Source of the DNA: Corythucha ciliata
Taxonomy: Eukaryota; Arthropoda; Insecta; Hemiptera; Tingidae
Direction: 5' to 3'
Length of the DNA stretch: 64,000 bases
NCBI GenBank assembly: GCA_038030265.1
Contig: CM075940.1
Location: forward strand, 11,222,001 to 11,286,000
The stretch's first letter is position 1. The number at the start of each line of letters is the position of its first letter. A model generated the notes under the pieces. It worked only from the letters and a program-made list of their open reading frames with translations, was not told where the DNA came from and did no database searches. The position numbers were made by a program, and so were the translations under genes. Below are positions 14,439 to 26,700 of the stretch, piece by piece.

Positions 14439-15080
14439 ACAAAGTCCAAGGTGTTGGAACCACCGATTCCGGCAGTTTATGGAAAAACAGCAATGCGTCC
14501 AGTCGGAATCGCGGATCCTTGTCTGTTTTCCAATCACTTTAAAAATGGAAATAAGATGGTCGTTGTCTGTTATGTTGATGATGGCCTCATAGCTAACACG
14601 GACAGGACCGACTGTGAGTGTTTAAAAGCCGAATTTGAAATCAAACGAAGTGATGACGGAAAAATCACTCTTGATCAAAAGGCCTACACAGAAAAATTGC
14701 TGGATAAGTTCGGTATGACCGACTGTAAACCTGTGAGGACACCAGCAGAAACAGGCGGGCAAACGGTTAAAAGGGAAGGAAAACCCTTAGACCGGACGAC
14801 ATACCGAGAAGCTATTGGCAGCCTCATTTTTCTCGTTTTCCGGGACAAGACCCGACTTGACTTATGCGGTGAGCACCCTAGCGCAAGACGTTGAGAGCCC
14901 AACTGATACAATCTTGGGGGAAAGTAAAACGTATCTTCAGATATTTAAAAGGCCACTTTGGACTTCTGTCTCACATACGAACTTGGGAGGCCAAAACAGC
15001 TGATTGCGTACTGTGATGCTGACTACGCAGCTGACAAATCGAGAAGATCGCGCATGCTTTGCATATACGCCGGCTCATTA
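14439..15080 (+). pseudogene. Copia-1 reverse transcriptase C-terminal part and start of RNase H
   Basis: Immediately right of the piggyBac element the reading resumes as KQSPRCWNHRFRQFMEK. A frame change near 14500 leads to VVVCYVDDGLIANTDRTD, which holds the catalytic YVDD box, and then DKFGMTDCKPVRTPAE. After another shift near 14830 comes TRPDLTYAVSTLAQD, and finally LIAYCDADYAADKSRR with CIYAGS, the first RNase H strand of Copia elements. It ends abruptly at the boundary with the palindromic MITE. The frameshifts make it non-functional. Confidence 0.85.
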
Positions 15081-15086
15081 CTACTG

Positions 15087-15518
15087 GGGTGACTGGTACT
15101 TGGTTGAACAAAATAAGAGGGGCGATTATACATTCAAAATGCAACAAAAAATGTCCTATGACCTAGGGTACGATTTCAATGTCGATATAATTGATTTTTT
15201 CACGTTTTTGAGCACAACACGGGTTTTCGCAATGAAAACAGCTGTAACTTGGGAAATAAGCGTCCTAGGTTAAATCCAACGACAAAATGTCCTAAATCAC
15301 ACAGAAAAAAGTGTGCTCTTTTCAGGGGTGTCGTTGGATTTAAACCTAGGACGCTTATTTCCCAAGTTACAGCTGTTTTCGATGCGAAAACCCGCGTTGT
15401 GCTGAAAAAAATCGATTATCTCGACTAAGAATGGAAATTGGACCCAGGTTCGTGGATCATTTTTTGTTGCATTTCGGCTGTACAATCAGCCCTCTCATTT
15501 TGTTCAACCAAGAACCCA
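15087..15518. mobile_element. palindromic (foldback) MITE
   Basis: The two halves are inverted copies of one another. The left half begins with the TGACTGGTACTTGGTTGAAC phrase and contains GCAACAAAAAATG and AACAGCTGTAACTTGGGAAA. The right half carries the complements in reverse order and ends TTGTTCAACCAAGAACCCA. The centre is a short unpaired spacer near 15285-15330. Arms are nearly 200 bp with scattered differences, so the element is older than the 119-bp palindrome at 53690. No coding capacity and no clear target duplication were seen. Confidence 0.75.
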
Positions 15519-17572
15519 TTTTAGAGGTGAAAAGGGGTGCCAATCGAATTATTTAACCACACATCAGTAAAAAAGAGGCCAATTTTCATGGCAAAAGTCA
15601 AAAGGTGATCATCCTTTTATTGTAAAAGTATAACGGATTCCAATGATGCATTAAGGGAAGAGTACTATAGACAAACCAGATTGTATAATTTGAAATAAGG
15701 CTAATGATTCTCATCGACCTATAATTTATTGTTTGAAAAAGGTAAGTCTTTTTGCACTTTCCCACCGTTTGTATTTATCAAAAAGCGGCAATCGTTGTGA
15801 CTCTTCCACTTGTCTTTCTTGATACACGCTCGCACGCACATCACGCTGTGTCGCGCTGACGGCGATTGAAAGGAAAGAGAGAACGAAACTGGAAAAATTG
15901 AGTTGTTTGAAATGTTCAACAATGACTCAAGAGGCAAAGAACCGTGGAAATTTGTCGATGGAACTGTCATTCGATTCATAATTGATCACCTTCCAATAAT
16001 CAAGATGAGGAAAGCGAGCGCCTCTAATTGTATGATTCTGGTTGAAGAGTCGCCGCCGCCTTAGTGTTATGACGAGAGGGGGAAAACCTGATTTTTATCA
16101 TAATGATGGTTGTTCGTGGAAAAAAAAAAACTTCAGTAGGGTTGCAGTCATGGTGGCGTTCCTTCGATGGGCTCAAAAGTTTCAATTTCAACGTCAGAAT
16201 AAAGAAGAGATAATGCCCCCTCTCCCATTCCCGTGTCTGGATGTTTTATTTTAAGACTATCTTTAATAAAGTTAAAAAATAACGTACTGACTTGAAAGGT
16301 GTTGTAAGGCCAGCCCGCTATAGTGGCTCAATAAGCTCTCTTCAGTCTGCATTATATGTTCTCCATTCCATCCATTTTTCTAGAAAACATAAATAGTTTT
16401 TATTTCCTGAAAATATTTCATTGCATCATTAGTTCCACACTTGTGCAGGGGGATACAGGGGAGGTCCATGGGTAAACGTTTTTCAGTCAATTTTGGTCAC
16501 CACTTTGTTACTTTGCTATGGTTTTTGTGTATAAAATAAACGTTAACGATCTTCTCTGCGATATCAAAATGTGTTTAGATAAAAAGAAACCCTCCAATTT
16601 CAAAGCGAGAATATGGGCGTGCTTTGTCAAGAAAATGAACTAAATGTATCAACAATTGACAATAGAATAATTAATTCCAGGATCCACGGCCTCTTTTCCT
16701 CCCTTTTCTTTCACCATATAATACCGGTGGGGGGGGGAGCAGAACCACTCCCCACCATCACCATATAGGGATACCGGAGGTTTCTCCGCTGTATTATTAG
16801 GGTTGTATTGGTTTGACAACAGTGTGGTCTCTAGGGCTTGGTTCCACAATAGTTAGGGAATCGAGGTTTTAACTGATGAAGCGGGGTGGGGAAAGGGGAG
16901 GACTGAGAGCATTCCCTCCTTCCCGCACCATCCCTAGCTAACTCTCGCACCCCTTCATGCAGGTGCTATAATCCCTCTCTCAATTCTCTATTGTGCCCAA
17001 CACATGCCCTATGTAGCATCTTCCTACCCACAGCATAGGTAAACAAACATATCGTCTTCCCATCTCCGCCATATTGTCTAGTTTTCGGTAAAAATAAATA
17101 TAAAAAAACACACACAGCTGACTAAACGTGATTTAGAGCGGTAAATTTCAACGTTGAGCAGAATAAGCGTTGTGTAGAATAATTAAATGGCTAATTGGTC
17201 GTATTGCCTGTTGGTAATATTTACATTTTCTCGAATGGGGGCCACTGGACAAACAAGGTTCAAAATTCGTAGGCTTAGGTGGGTTGCATGTAGTCAAAAG
17301 CAATTAAAGCATCAATCAAAACGGTCATATTTATACATTGAGGCAAAAGAGATGTTATAAGTGGGTCACGTGCCATCCAAACGCCGTATCATCACTTAGA
17401 CGGCCGCCTTTTTCAAGCTTTTCTTTATCCAACTACACCACTCTTTACATCATTTTTGACCGAGTGGGCTGAATTTAGTTATAATCCAGTTTCGTTTGAA
17501 CAGAGGGACTCACTAAGTGGAATAAGAGGTTGGAGCCTTGTATAAGGGAAGGGTGAACATACTTGACGAGTG
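15519..17572. other. non-coding, nothing recognised
   Basis: AT-rich DNA with a few short stop-bounded frames whose translations show no motif. A G9 run lies at 16729-16737 beside a duplicated ATACCGG phrase. No terminal repeats or target duplications were found here. Confidence 0.4.
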
Positions 17573-17580
17573 TATAAATA
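17573..17580 (+). promoter_or_regulatory. TATA-box-like motif upstream of the orphan frame
   Basis: TATAAATA lies about 94 bases before the ATG at 17674. That spacing would place a start site near 17604 with a short leader. The base composition is AT-rich, so chance occurrence is possible. Confidence 0.25.
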
Positions 17581-17673
17581 AAGTTCCAGAATATTCAAAA
17601 GACGGATTTCAGCACCACCATTAGTTGTTAAGATTAGTGTCACTTTAAAGATAGCCCCGTTAGTACGAAAATT

Positions 17674-17973
17674 ATGCCGCTATATAGATGCGGCGACCAG
17701 AGGTCTCTCTTTGGGATGGACGGTACTTACTTTACAATTTGTAGTCCTGAAGGGATCCTCAAAACGACCCTAAAAGGTACTACTTTCGAAAAACTGCTGT
17801 ACTTTTGGAAGTTCCTTATGGAATATGAATTAAAACACAAGTTTGCTTCCAACGTAAATGAAGACCTTTCTACAAGCGCGTACAAGGGCGTATACCCGCA
17901 GGACGAGGTAATCATCGAAACCGAAAGCTATACTCGGAAAACCTCAATTTACTCCATCAAACTGGCTAATTAG
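17674..17973 (+). CDS. orphan 99-residue reading frame, function unknown
   Basis: This single uninterrupted frame has balanced composition and begins MPLYRCGDQRSLFGMDGTYF. No family is recognised. It has no signal peptide, no obvious membrane segment and no low-complexity run. A mid-protein aromatic stretch (KLLYFWKFLMEY) could form a helix. A TATAAATA motif lies about 94 bases upstream. No polyadenylation signal was seen close behind the TAG stop. The frame stands out from neighbouring spurious ones by composition, but length alone does not prove it. It could be a small intronless gene, an exon or part of an unrecognised mobile element. Confidence 0.28.
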   Translation: MPLYRCGDQRSLFGMDGTYFTICSPEGILKTTLKGTTFEKLLYFWKFLMEYELKHKFASNVNEDLSTSAYKGVYPQDEVIIETESYTRKTSIYSIKLAN

Positions 17974-18419
17974 CATTGAAACAGAACGTTTTGCCCTTAA
18001 AAAACAACAAGATCTTGAAATTTCGCCCAACAAATCAAGTTTCCACGGCAAAAATGGCGATTTTTGGTGAAGAAACGCAAAATTGAAAACTGACAATTCC
18101 GTCAGAACTGACCATTCAAGCAGAAAACTGCAAATATAGACCCAAGAAATTGGTTTGGTTATTAAACGTGATTTAAAGCCCGGAAAAACTTATTAAACTC
18201 GATAAAATGAAAGTGAAAAGTGGCTTTTTGACCGTGTTTACGGAGCTTCTCATCCCATAATATACCGCCTATTTCGCTATTGTAAACAACCGCTGACTCG
18301 AATGTTATATTTGTCGAATAATTGAGATTTTTGTCTCGGAATAAAATTATCAACCTTCTAAAGTGTTTATTTAATTCCTGAACCTCGTGTTCATGTAGTG
18401 GCCAAACAGACGATATGGT

Positions 18420-20345
18420 CAGTGAAATTACTAGTCAGAGGGTGAGATAGCAGCGAAACTGCAAAGATTCAGTGCTAACAAGGTATGAAATTGCCAGTTT
18501 TCAGGAATTAATAGCCGCGAACATTGCAAGTGGTCGAGATTCGGTGAATAAATAACCCCGAAATTGCAGGTAAATGTCGAGAATGCACCGAGGTGCGGTC
18601 CAATCAGTCTCCGTTTCGACTTCAGACTTTCAGAGTTACTCTGTCCTGGTCTCATCAGCCCGGCTATTGAGCCAGCTAAATATATCTGTAAAATGCAAGT
18701 TTGGGACTAAATAGTCGTGAAACGGCATGTTTGCGACTGTAAACAGCCGTGAAATCACTATTTTAGGATGAAAACCAGCGAAATTTTAAAGCAATAATTT
18801 TGTTTTTGAACTAGATTAACAGATAAGTCATTAAATAAACTAGTCGTACGGCAAAAAAACATTGAAACCAAGTAGCCCCGAAATTTCTACATTCGAAGAT
18901 GAAAATCTGCAAAATTGCAAGTTTGGAATCTAAATACATCAGCGAAATAACACGTTTCTGGTCTTTACTTTCACAAAATGACAAGTTCCGGGGGCCTTTT
19001 TTTCTTTTTTTTGTTTATATTGGGCGTTGAGTCCAGTCTAGCCGGTTCCGAGAGCTCTTCAAAGCTTGTCAAAATGACGGCTAGCCGCAAAATTACATCA
19101 TTCAGAGCTAAACAACTGATAAATTGTATGTTTCGGGTCGGAATATTGAAAAAATTGACAAGTTTATGGTATTAATTTTCCCTAAATCCCAAGTTTTGGG
19201 CATTTGCTCTGGTGGCCGCTGACAGCACCCAAAGACTGCCACGAAATAACATCACATCCCGAAAGCTCAGGAAGAAGAAAAAAGCCAAAACCCTAAAAAT
19301 ATAACATTAATCACATCCCGAAGTTCAAAATCTACGCGAAATACTATGTTTTGGGCCTGAACAGTTTCTGGTCTTTATTTTCGTGAAATTGCAAGTTTCG
19401 GGACCTTTTTTTTAGTGACCGCGGACCCCAGGTAAAATACGGCCCCGACTGCGCCCGGAGCCTATATAGCTACGAAATCACGTCACTTTGAGCTGAAAAT
19501 AGGCGATATTGCAAGTTTAGCGTCTAAATATCCACGAAATTGTTTGGTTCTATTCTTTATTTTCGCGAAATTGCAAGTTTCCCATGTTCATTTTTTGCGA
19601 AATTGCAAAAGTTTCGGGCCTTCTTTCCAGAGACCGCGTGGAACCCGCAGTCTAGCCGGCTACGACAGCGCCCAAAGTCTGTCGAATAGCCGTAAAATTG
19701 CAACAATTTGGAGCTAAATATTCCGGGAAATTAGATGTTTTACTGGCTGAATTATATTCGTGAAATGGCAAGTTTCAGGTCTTTGCGTACGTGAAATAGC
19801 AAGTAGCAATTTTCAGGCTCATAGCCTTATGAATAGCCGTGAAATTGCAACATTTAGAGATGAATAATTAAATATTTGTATTTTTTCGAGTCGCCGGGTC
19901 CTAATTTGAGCGAAATTACAAGTTTCCAGGCTCAATAATCATGAAATTGACAGTGCAGGGGTCTTTTTTGAACGAAATTGTAAGTTTAGGGTCTTAATTT
20001 AAGCAAAATTGCAAATTTCAGGGTGACTTTTGTCGCAGCAGAACCCAGGGTATAGCCGGTGCAAAAAGCCTGACGAATACCTATACTAATTAGCAAAATA
20101 TCCGCGGCATTGCAGCTTGAGGGTCTTAATTCTTGCTGAAATTTAAATTTCGGGTCTTAGTTTCAGTGAAATAGTAAGTTACGGGTTTTTTTTTTTTTTT
20201 TTTGCTGCTGCGGACCCCAGTCTAGCTAGGCTCGAGAGCACCCAAAGCTTGATGAATAGCCGCAGAATTACATTATTCGGCGCTAAATATCAGTGAATTC
20301 GCAAGTTTCGGGGCTAAATATCCAAGAAATTGCAAGTTTTCAGTT
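18420..20345. repeat. degenerate ~30-bp tandem array, GAAATTGCAAGTTTC type
   Basis: The segment is built of imperfect monomers of about 30 bp resembling GTGAAATTGCAAGTTTCGGG followed by TCTTNATTTT, interspersed with GAATAGCC and CGGACCC phrases. Monomers have diverged strongly and vary in length. Periodicity is visible by eye from the repeating GAAATTGCAAGTTT. It resembles the arrays at 33000-34030, 40195-41645 and 56820-60640 in monomer length and in having a short GC-flanked AATT-like core, but it is a different subtype. There is no coding potential. Confidence 0.75.
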
Positions 20346-20506
20346 GTTTTTTGTGGGCTCGGATAATTCATGCATCCAGTCATTTTTTTTTTTTTTATCT
20401 TTTGCAATTTGTAGGCTTGGGAACCCTAAAGGTCCTCTTTACGCCCAAGGTCCTTCCTTCCAAGTGAAAAAATCCGGTCACCGTAACTGTAAATATATAG
20501 AGGCCC

Positions 20507-20697
20507 CAGTGGCGTACCAATCAGAGAGGGGCGATAGGTGGATCGGCCCCTCCGGGAGCCCGTTTTTAGCCACGTTTTTGCGAAATCCCGGCAATACGAA
20601 GGGCATTCATAACAACTCCCGTCCCCCGGCGGTTCTTAGATGCTGCGAACTGCCGGAAATCGCCCCCCTCCCGAAAGGATTTCTAGGTACGCCCCTG
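20507..20697. mobile_element. 191-bp hAT-type MITE with perfect 8-bp target duplication
   Basis: The left terminus CAGTGGCGTACC is matched by inverted GGTACGCCCCTG at the right end (one mismatch). The element is flanked by identical AGAGGCCC at 20499-20506 and 20698-20705. Eight-base duplications with CAGNG termini are diagnostic of the hAT superfamily. The interior is GC-rich and non-coding. A 165-codon frame running through it is therefore not a gene. Confidence 0.9.
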
Positions 20698-20705
20698 AGA
20701 GGCCC

Positions 20706-23700
20706 GCAGCTCGAAATACCCTTGATTGGTTATTCTGTGATATCCCATGAGGGAATATTCCTTTGTATAATCCCCCCCCCCCCGGGGTAATATGTTGTCC
20801 TTTGGCTTCATTATTCCATTTATTTTACATGTTTTGTAGATCAAACATATATACACAATATTGAGGAGAAATCATTTTTAAAAAATATATATAACATTTT
20901 TTTGAGTTTCCTTGCTGGTGGTTAACCCAACGAAACTGTCACGAGCTATTAAATTCACAAATATTGCTTCAAGTACGTCACCCGCGCTAATTTTTTAACT
21001 GTATTTCTCTCATCTGCATTTTGATCAGTCGTTTCTTCGTGGATTGGGCTAAGACTCAGCGTCTTGGATTAAAAACGCGGGTAATATCGAGAATAAAAAA
21101 TCCATAACCGTTCCATGTTGTATGACTTTGCAACATAACCACGCATGCCGATAACCTCAAATCATACGATCCATTTGTTTTCCACGCGGGAGTGTACGCG
21201 GACTGCTTTAGAGTTTTGTGCTTAAAAGGTTTTCCTGTCTTTATAAAGTTGAAAAGAGTGGCCAGTTATATGCGTTAACTTTCTGATTTACCCTCACCAC
21301 AATCCGCCGTAATATCAATATATACTTCGAGACTTGTTTCTTCATATCGTCTCAGCTGATTAACAAATCAGCAGGAAATATATAAAATTATCGCACTATC
21401 ATTGTTGTTTTTACTTCCACGTAGGTGTAGGGAAAGGAAGTATAGTGCTCGTGTCAAAAATAGATCCCGAGCTGACTTCATATTCTTGATACACAACCTC
21501 AGAAAGATTATTTTAAAAAATTGGTGTTCGGCATGCCGTCGGTCTGTCTGCCGCTTTTTTAACGTTAAAAGGTGATGGTCGCAGTCACAAAGCACGTTAA
21601 CAGGTACTTACCCATTTCAAATAAAGCGGCTTTGTCTGCCCTACCCTCTATAGGTCTGTGGCTGCTCTGTTTGCACCGCACAGGACTATATAGTTTCGAA
21701 GTGCGGCAAATGGACAGGAGGGAGTTTTGATAGACACCAGAAAGTTGTTGCCCTTTATAGAGCATTTGGGAGCAGATCGTCTCTGACTATTTATTTATAT
21801 TGATAGCGCGTAAAATACAACTTCCATGCGTATAATAGCGCTCGGGAGTGTATAGCTGAGTCGCTGGTAGCGCCCATCTCTTCGCGAAACTCATGATTGC
21901 TATTAAACTGTAACAATTTATTGCACTGTTTCTTTCGAATCATGTATTTGCACTAAGGACCAATTTTTTACGCTTGAAATAATTCAGCAATTGCCACTAG
22001 TTAGTATTGGAAATAGTACATCTTTTCAAATTATGTCATTTCAGGAGTTTTATGGACTAGATTGGTCTAGGTGTTTCTCGCGGTTTCTGGGAAGAGCCGC
22101 AGTTATCTGATTTTACGGAAGTATTCTGGATTAGAAAAAAATAAATTATCCTTTGAGCGTCGGGTAAACCGCGCCCGAGTAAATCTGTTCCAACTAAAAA
22201 ATAAAATAAAAAGAAACAGGAAGGGTCCCTATAGGCCGTTTTGAAAATGGCCGACAACTTCAAACAAAACAATGCTCCCTATGGAATACATTTGCATGTT
22301 CATACATTGGGAGAGTTTATTCATATTCAAATTCGACCCGTTGCGCCTATCCAATCCTCTTTCTTTTATTCACCACGACAGCAGTCATTACCCGTTGAGG
22401 AAGAGGGTAGTTTGGAATTAATTTTACAGAATGATGATGGTGGAGGGGAGAGATTTTATAATATTGTATGTTTCGGATTAATAACAGTTAGATAATAACT
22501 TGTCTTTAAATTCTTTGCCCCTCTGCTCTTCTCATCATTGCAACTATTTTTCCTCAAAACTCAAACTCCACCACCCCCCTCTGATTATTAATTTTGGACC
22601 TAAAAAGGCTTGGGGATGGCGCGCGAGTAAAAAAAAGGGGGAAAAGTGAGCGAGAGGGCCTTACAAGAAGCAATTCTTCCTGGAGTCTCTGCCCTTGGAT
22701 TGATTATTGCCTTGCCGATTGGTCCGGGGCCCCTCAGGTAGGCATAGCAACCGATCATGCGCTTTATCTTTTACCTCTTCTTACACAAACAGCTCCAGCT
22801 ATAATCCTCTCGGTTATGCCTCACTGAACTGTTAAATCACAAATTGGCCTAGCTTTTCCTATTGTACATACCCTCTTATGCGTTTACTTGTATATTTATT
22901 GTTGTTATTATTATCAACGATAACATCAATTCATTATTTATCATTTCGAGGATTATTGTTGGTATCATTGTTTTTGTAATCAAGGGAAGAAATAGTTGAA
23001 CCCGAGAGAATTTAATATTAAATCGGTTTTAATTATGTGGAAACAATATATCGTTCAATTTAAAGAGCTTTTAGGCTATATCTCTATTATTTTGAATATC
23101 ACGTGAGATGGCTTGCATATATCGTGCGTTTATTCAAAAACGAGTTAGCGGAATCTCGTTACAGTATAAAATGAACTGAAAAACAAAATGTTCTGATCAA
23201 TAGGAAATACTTCCACTCTTTTTGTGTCAGATCACTCATTTTATAATATTCCTTCAAATTATTGTTAGCGGTTTTCACATTTCCCTGGATGAAAATTACA
23301 AGAGCTTATGATTTACATGTTGTTTTGAATTTCAAGAAATAAAAACTGAGAAAAACAAAGCAAGAAGGAGTATACCGAATTAATTTACTAAGCTAACAAG
23401 CTCAAAAAGTCTTAATAAACAGTAAACATTTGTATGGCGGGTAAAATGGTCTAACCAAACGAAGAGCACTGATTAGACTCTGAATATTTTATACTGGAAA
23501 AGGCTTGGATGTAATATAACTGAAAGTAAGATCAACACCCTTTCCTCCCAGTTAAACTTTCAACCAATGCGCGCTAATTAATCGGGACTCCCGGAGCAGT
23601 GTGGTTCAAGGGTGGGATGCAGAGGTTTTCATTTGTAAAATTTTTCCACTACCATTTTGAGACGCTTTATATGGAAACACTAGTATCCTGATTATGATGT

Positions 23701-26700
23701 TTTTCACATCATCGAGCCTTCGGGTAGTCAAATTCTCCTATACGTCCTCCCGTCCCTCTAAAACATTGTCGCTTCGTTTAAAACAGAAAGAGAGATAGCT
23801 AGTTTAAGATAAAAAACAGTTTTCAATTATTCAATCCTTTGATGTATGGTTGTTCGTTTTAATTTAACGATTAAAAGATAGGAAAACATTCACAGGCTCT
23901 GATGTTTTCAAGCGGTTCTTTATTGAGGCTATGGAGCGGGACTCGTTGACATGATCCTACATATCGATATACCTAATACTTTTACAGTAGCAAAATACGA
24001 GAATATTTCTTTATTTTGTAGTCAACTGTACAATTCCTTTATGCTTCATTTAGCCCCCCCCTCCTCCCTCTCAAGCGCAAGCATTGTTTAAAATTAATGA
24101 AGTACGGTTTCACGTTAATTTGATGTAATATTTGGTTCCAGGAAAAATGTTTAAACAACCTTCGAATTCAAGGCAGTCTCACTCGTAGTAAGAGTTTCAA
24201 GGCGTGAAATACTATTAAATCCCTTTAGTTATGCTCAAGTTATTCCACCTGTCTCAATATTTTCATTCTATGGGTCTATTTACCCTGAAATCCTATTATA
24301 TGTATACATATTAAGGTTTCGCCTCTTAGGAACTCCTGTTGCAATTTTACTCTTAAGATATGATGAGCTGAACGTGCTGTTTTATTGTATGGATTAATGC
24401 GGGAACACATTTTATTTGAGCAGGCGTGAATAAATTGCTCAGGCTGGATTCTTGGAATGTTGATGGAAAAGCTGATTTCATGATCATTTCCGAATGAACA
24501 TTAACTAAGATTGAAAGTTCGGGAATAGTATATATAAATCATAGCTATCTTTATATATAACAGATATAATTAATAGCTTATAACTCATTTGAACTTATCA
24601 AAACTTCGGTAATGTTTTCAAACGGAAATTAGAGAGAAACCCGGACTTTTATCTTTTGCTCTCTCATTGTCAGTCGCATTACTTCATGGCTGAAAAGCTG
24701 TTTCAACGGCTTTCAAGAAGAAATACTTGTTGTTTTCGTCCTGATATTCATGCTAATGTAAGGTTATATACCTGGTGGGGTTCGGGATTTTTCAAAATCA
24801 TGGAACATGAACGGAGTTGGAAATTGGTTTCGTAATTGTGTTCGTGAATTGGATGGAAAACTCTTTTTCGTTCACTTATAACGAAAGAGCTTCTTTCTAC
24901 ACCTAGAACACCCCCCTCGAAAGTGACATTTTTTCGAACTGTTATGATATGAAAACTTTGGCCTCAGTTTAGCCGTATAGACGGTATAGGCTGAACGGCT
25001 GACGAGCTCCTCCGCCGTTCGGCTTTGAGTGAAGCCAAGTTATAAGATCAAGTGTTAATTTAGTCGGAATTAATTATTATAACGATGTTTAAAGTAGTAC
25101 AAAAAATAGCGTTCACAACTCGTAGGAAAGTAAAATATCGTTGCTCGTGAAATTGCCTCGCTTGGTTGCGCCTCACTCGTCAAACAACACTCGCACGAGA
25201 TTTTCCTTTTCCGTACTCGTTATGAAAAATACTATTGTTATATCATGAATTTATAAAAGCATAAGATTCTAAATATTTTATTTGTAAATCGTAATTGTTT
25301 TTTTACAGTAACGAGAAAATGTCGCAGAGAACAATGTCATCAACTAGACCAGACAAAAGGAATTGTTTCAAACTCCTTCAAACCCTTTTTAAAACATTAT
25401 TGAGTCCACTGAACAAATCCTTCAAACGAACCTCCCTCCTCTGTGACCATCCAGTTTCGTGTGTGTGTGTGTGTGAGTGTTAAAAACGTGTCATCCCCGC
25501 CCGCGTCAAGACCCATCGCAAAGAAGAATGAGCAAATGAAACTGTGAAATGGAAATTGGGTATATACAACGGGCGTTACTTAATAACGATAAGTGGGAGG
25601 AGAAGTGTGTACGCTGTACGGTTTGCGTGCCGGGGGGAAGCAAAATGAAAAGGATATAGACGCGTGCCGAGCCAATTTTAGTTACATTAATTCTAAATAT
25701 TTTATACCTTTGATCTTTACGAATCCTGCATACTAGGTTGTCTTAATTTTAACGTTCTAATGTAAAGAATGTGAAATCTTTGAAGCTTGGGCCAAAGCAC
25801 GGAATGTCAGCCCTTTTAAAATTTAAATAAGTTATACGTAATAAGTAACATTATTATTAAAAGATTAAGGCGAGGCATAAGGTCTACTATCCCGCCATAT
25901 TTTAGCAATCTTAATTTTTTCTCAGCGCTTAGGTAATTATTATGCTGAGGTGGAAAAGAATGCACCTCTGACTTAAAGAAAAAAAAAAGTTACATAACAG
26001 ATTTGAAGACTCCTCGATTTTGAGGGACATTTCCTATCATGTGAGCCGACTCAAGGAGATTGCTTATAAGTAACTTAGAGGTGACATATAGGGAAATGTT
26101 GGTATAATGAGAGAGTTGACGGGGCGGTGAGGATGAAAAGGAGTTTCTTATAGATGAACGCTGATAAAAAGGGTTCTGTCATATACTTCCAGGCTTCTCA
26201 TATCTCTACTTATTGTATCAATTAGCTTTTCCAACGGCTCCTTTTTGTATTCATTATAAGGCGGCAAAATCAATAAGAAGTTTAAAAAATAATTCAACAA
26301 AATTTTTGTGCGATCTGCTAATATGATTGAGAGAGAATTCTAAATATAGAAGCAATGTTTAAAAATAACTCAACAAAATTGGAGCTGTAGCATTAAAAAG
26401 CCTTCTATGCTTTAAGAAAGTTTTAAAGGGCTGTTTCGAGGGTCTTTTTTTTTTGGCGGGTAAAAACGACGGCTGCAGACTTAATGAACAAGCTTCCCAA
26501 TAGCGTTTGATGTTCACCACTATAATCACGACAGAACCGCTAAGTGCACTTTAGAACCTTTTTCGCCGCATAATGTTGTCAATGAGTTTTATGGTATGAA
26601 GAAGAAGGAAAAAAAAAAAACCAAAACAATTAGGGTAACCTCCCCTATCCCACCTCATTAGCAATCACTCAAAACACTATTGAAATCTCTTACTCCCCTG

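Larger units (their letters stand above)
11095..15080 (+). mobile_element. Copia-1: decayed, internally deleted Ty1/Copia retrotransposon
   Basis: Pieces occur in Copia order: LTR-like start and primer site, gag with zinc knuckle, protease motif, integrase fragment, reverse transcriptase, and the first part of RNase H. Most of the integrase core, the end of RNase H and the 3' LTR are missing. Frames shift several times, and a piggyBac-type element (13143-14434) splits the reverse transcriptase. The right end stops at about 15080, four bases before a MITE. It cannot encode a working element. It is a different family member from Copia-2, which shares gene order but has different LTRs. Confidence 0.85.

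Noticed and set aside
20293..20790. 165-codon plus-strand frame
   Set aside because: It begins in the degenerate array, crosses an intact hAT-type MITE with target duplications and ends in a C12 run; the translation has no motif.
22241..22827. Plus-strand frames of 84 and 77 codons as genes
   Set aside because: Although free of repeats, they show no motif, splice support or regulatory context that separates them from chance frames.
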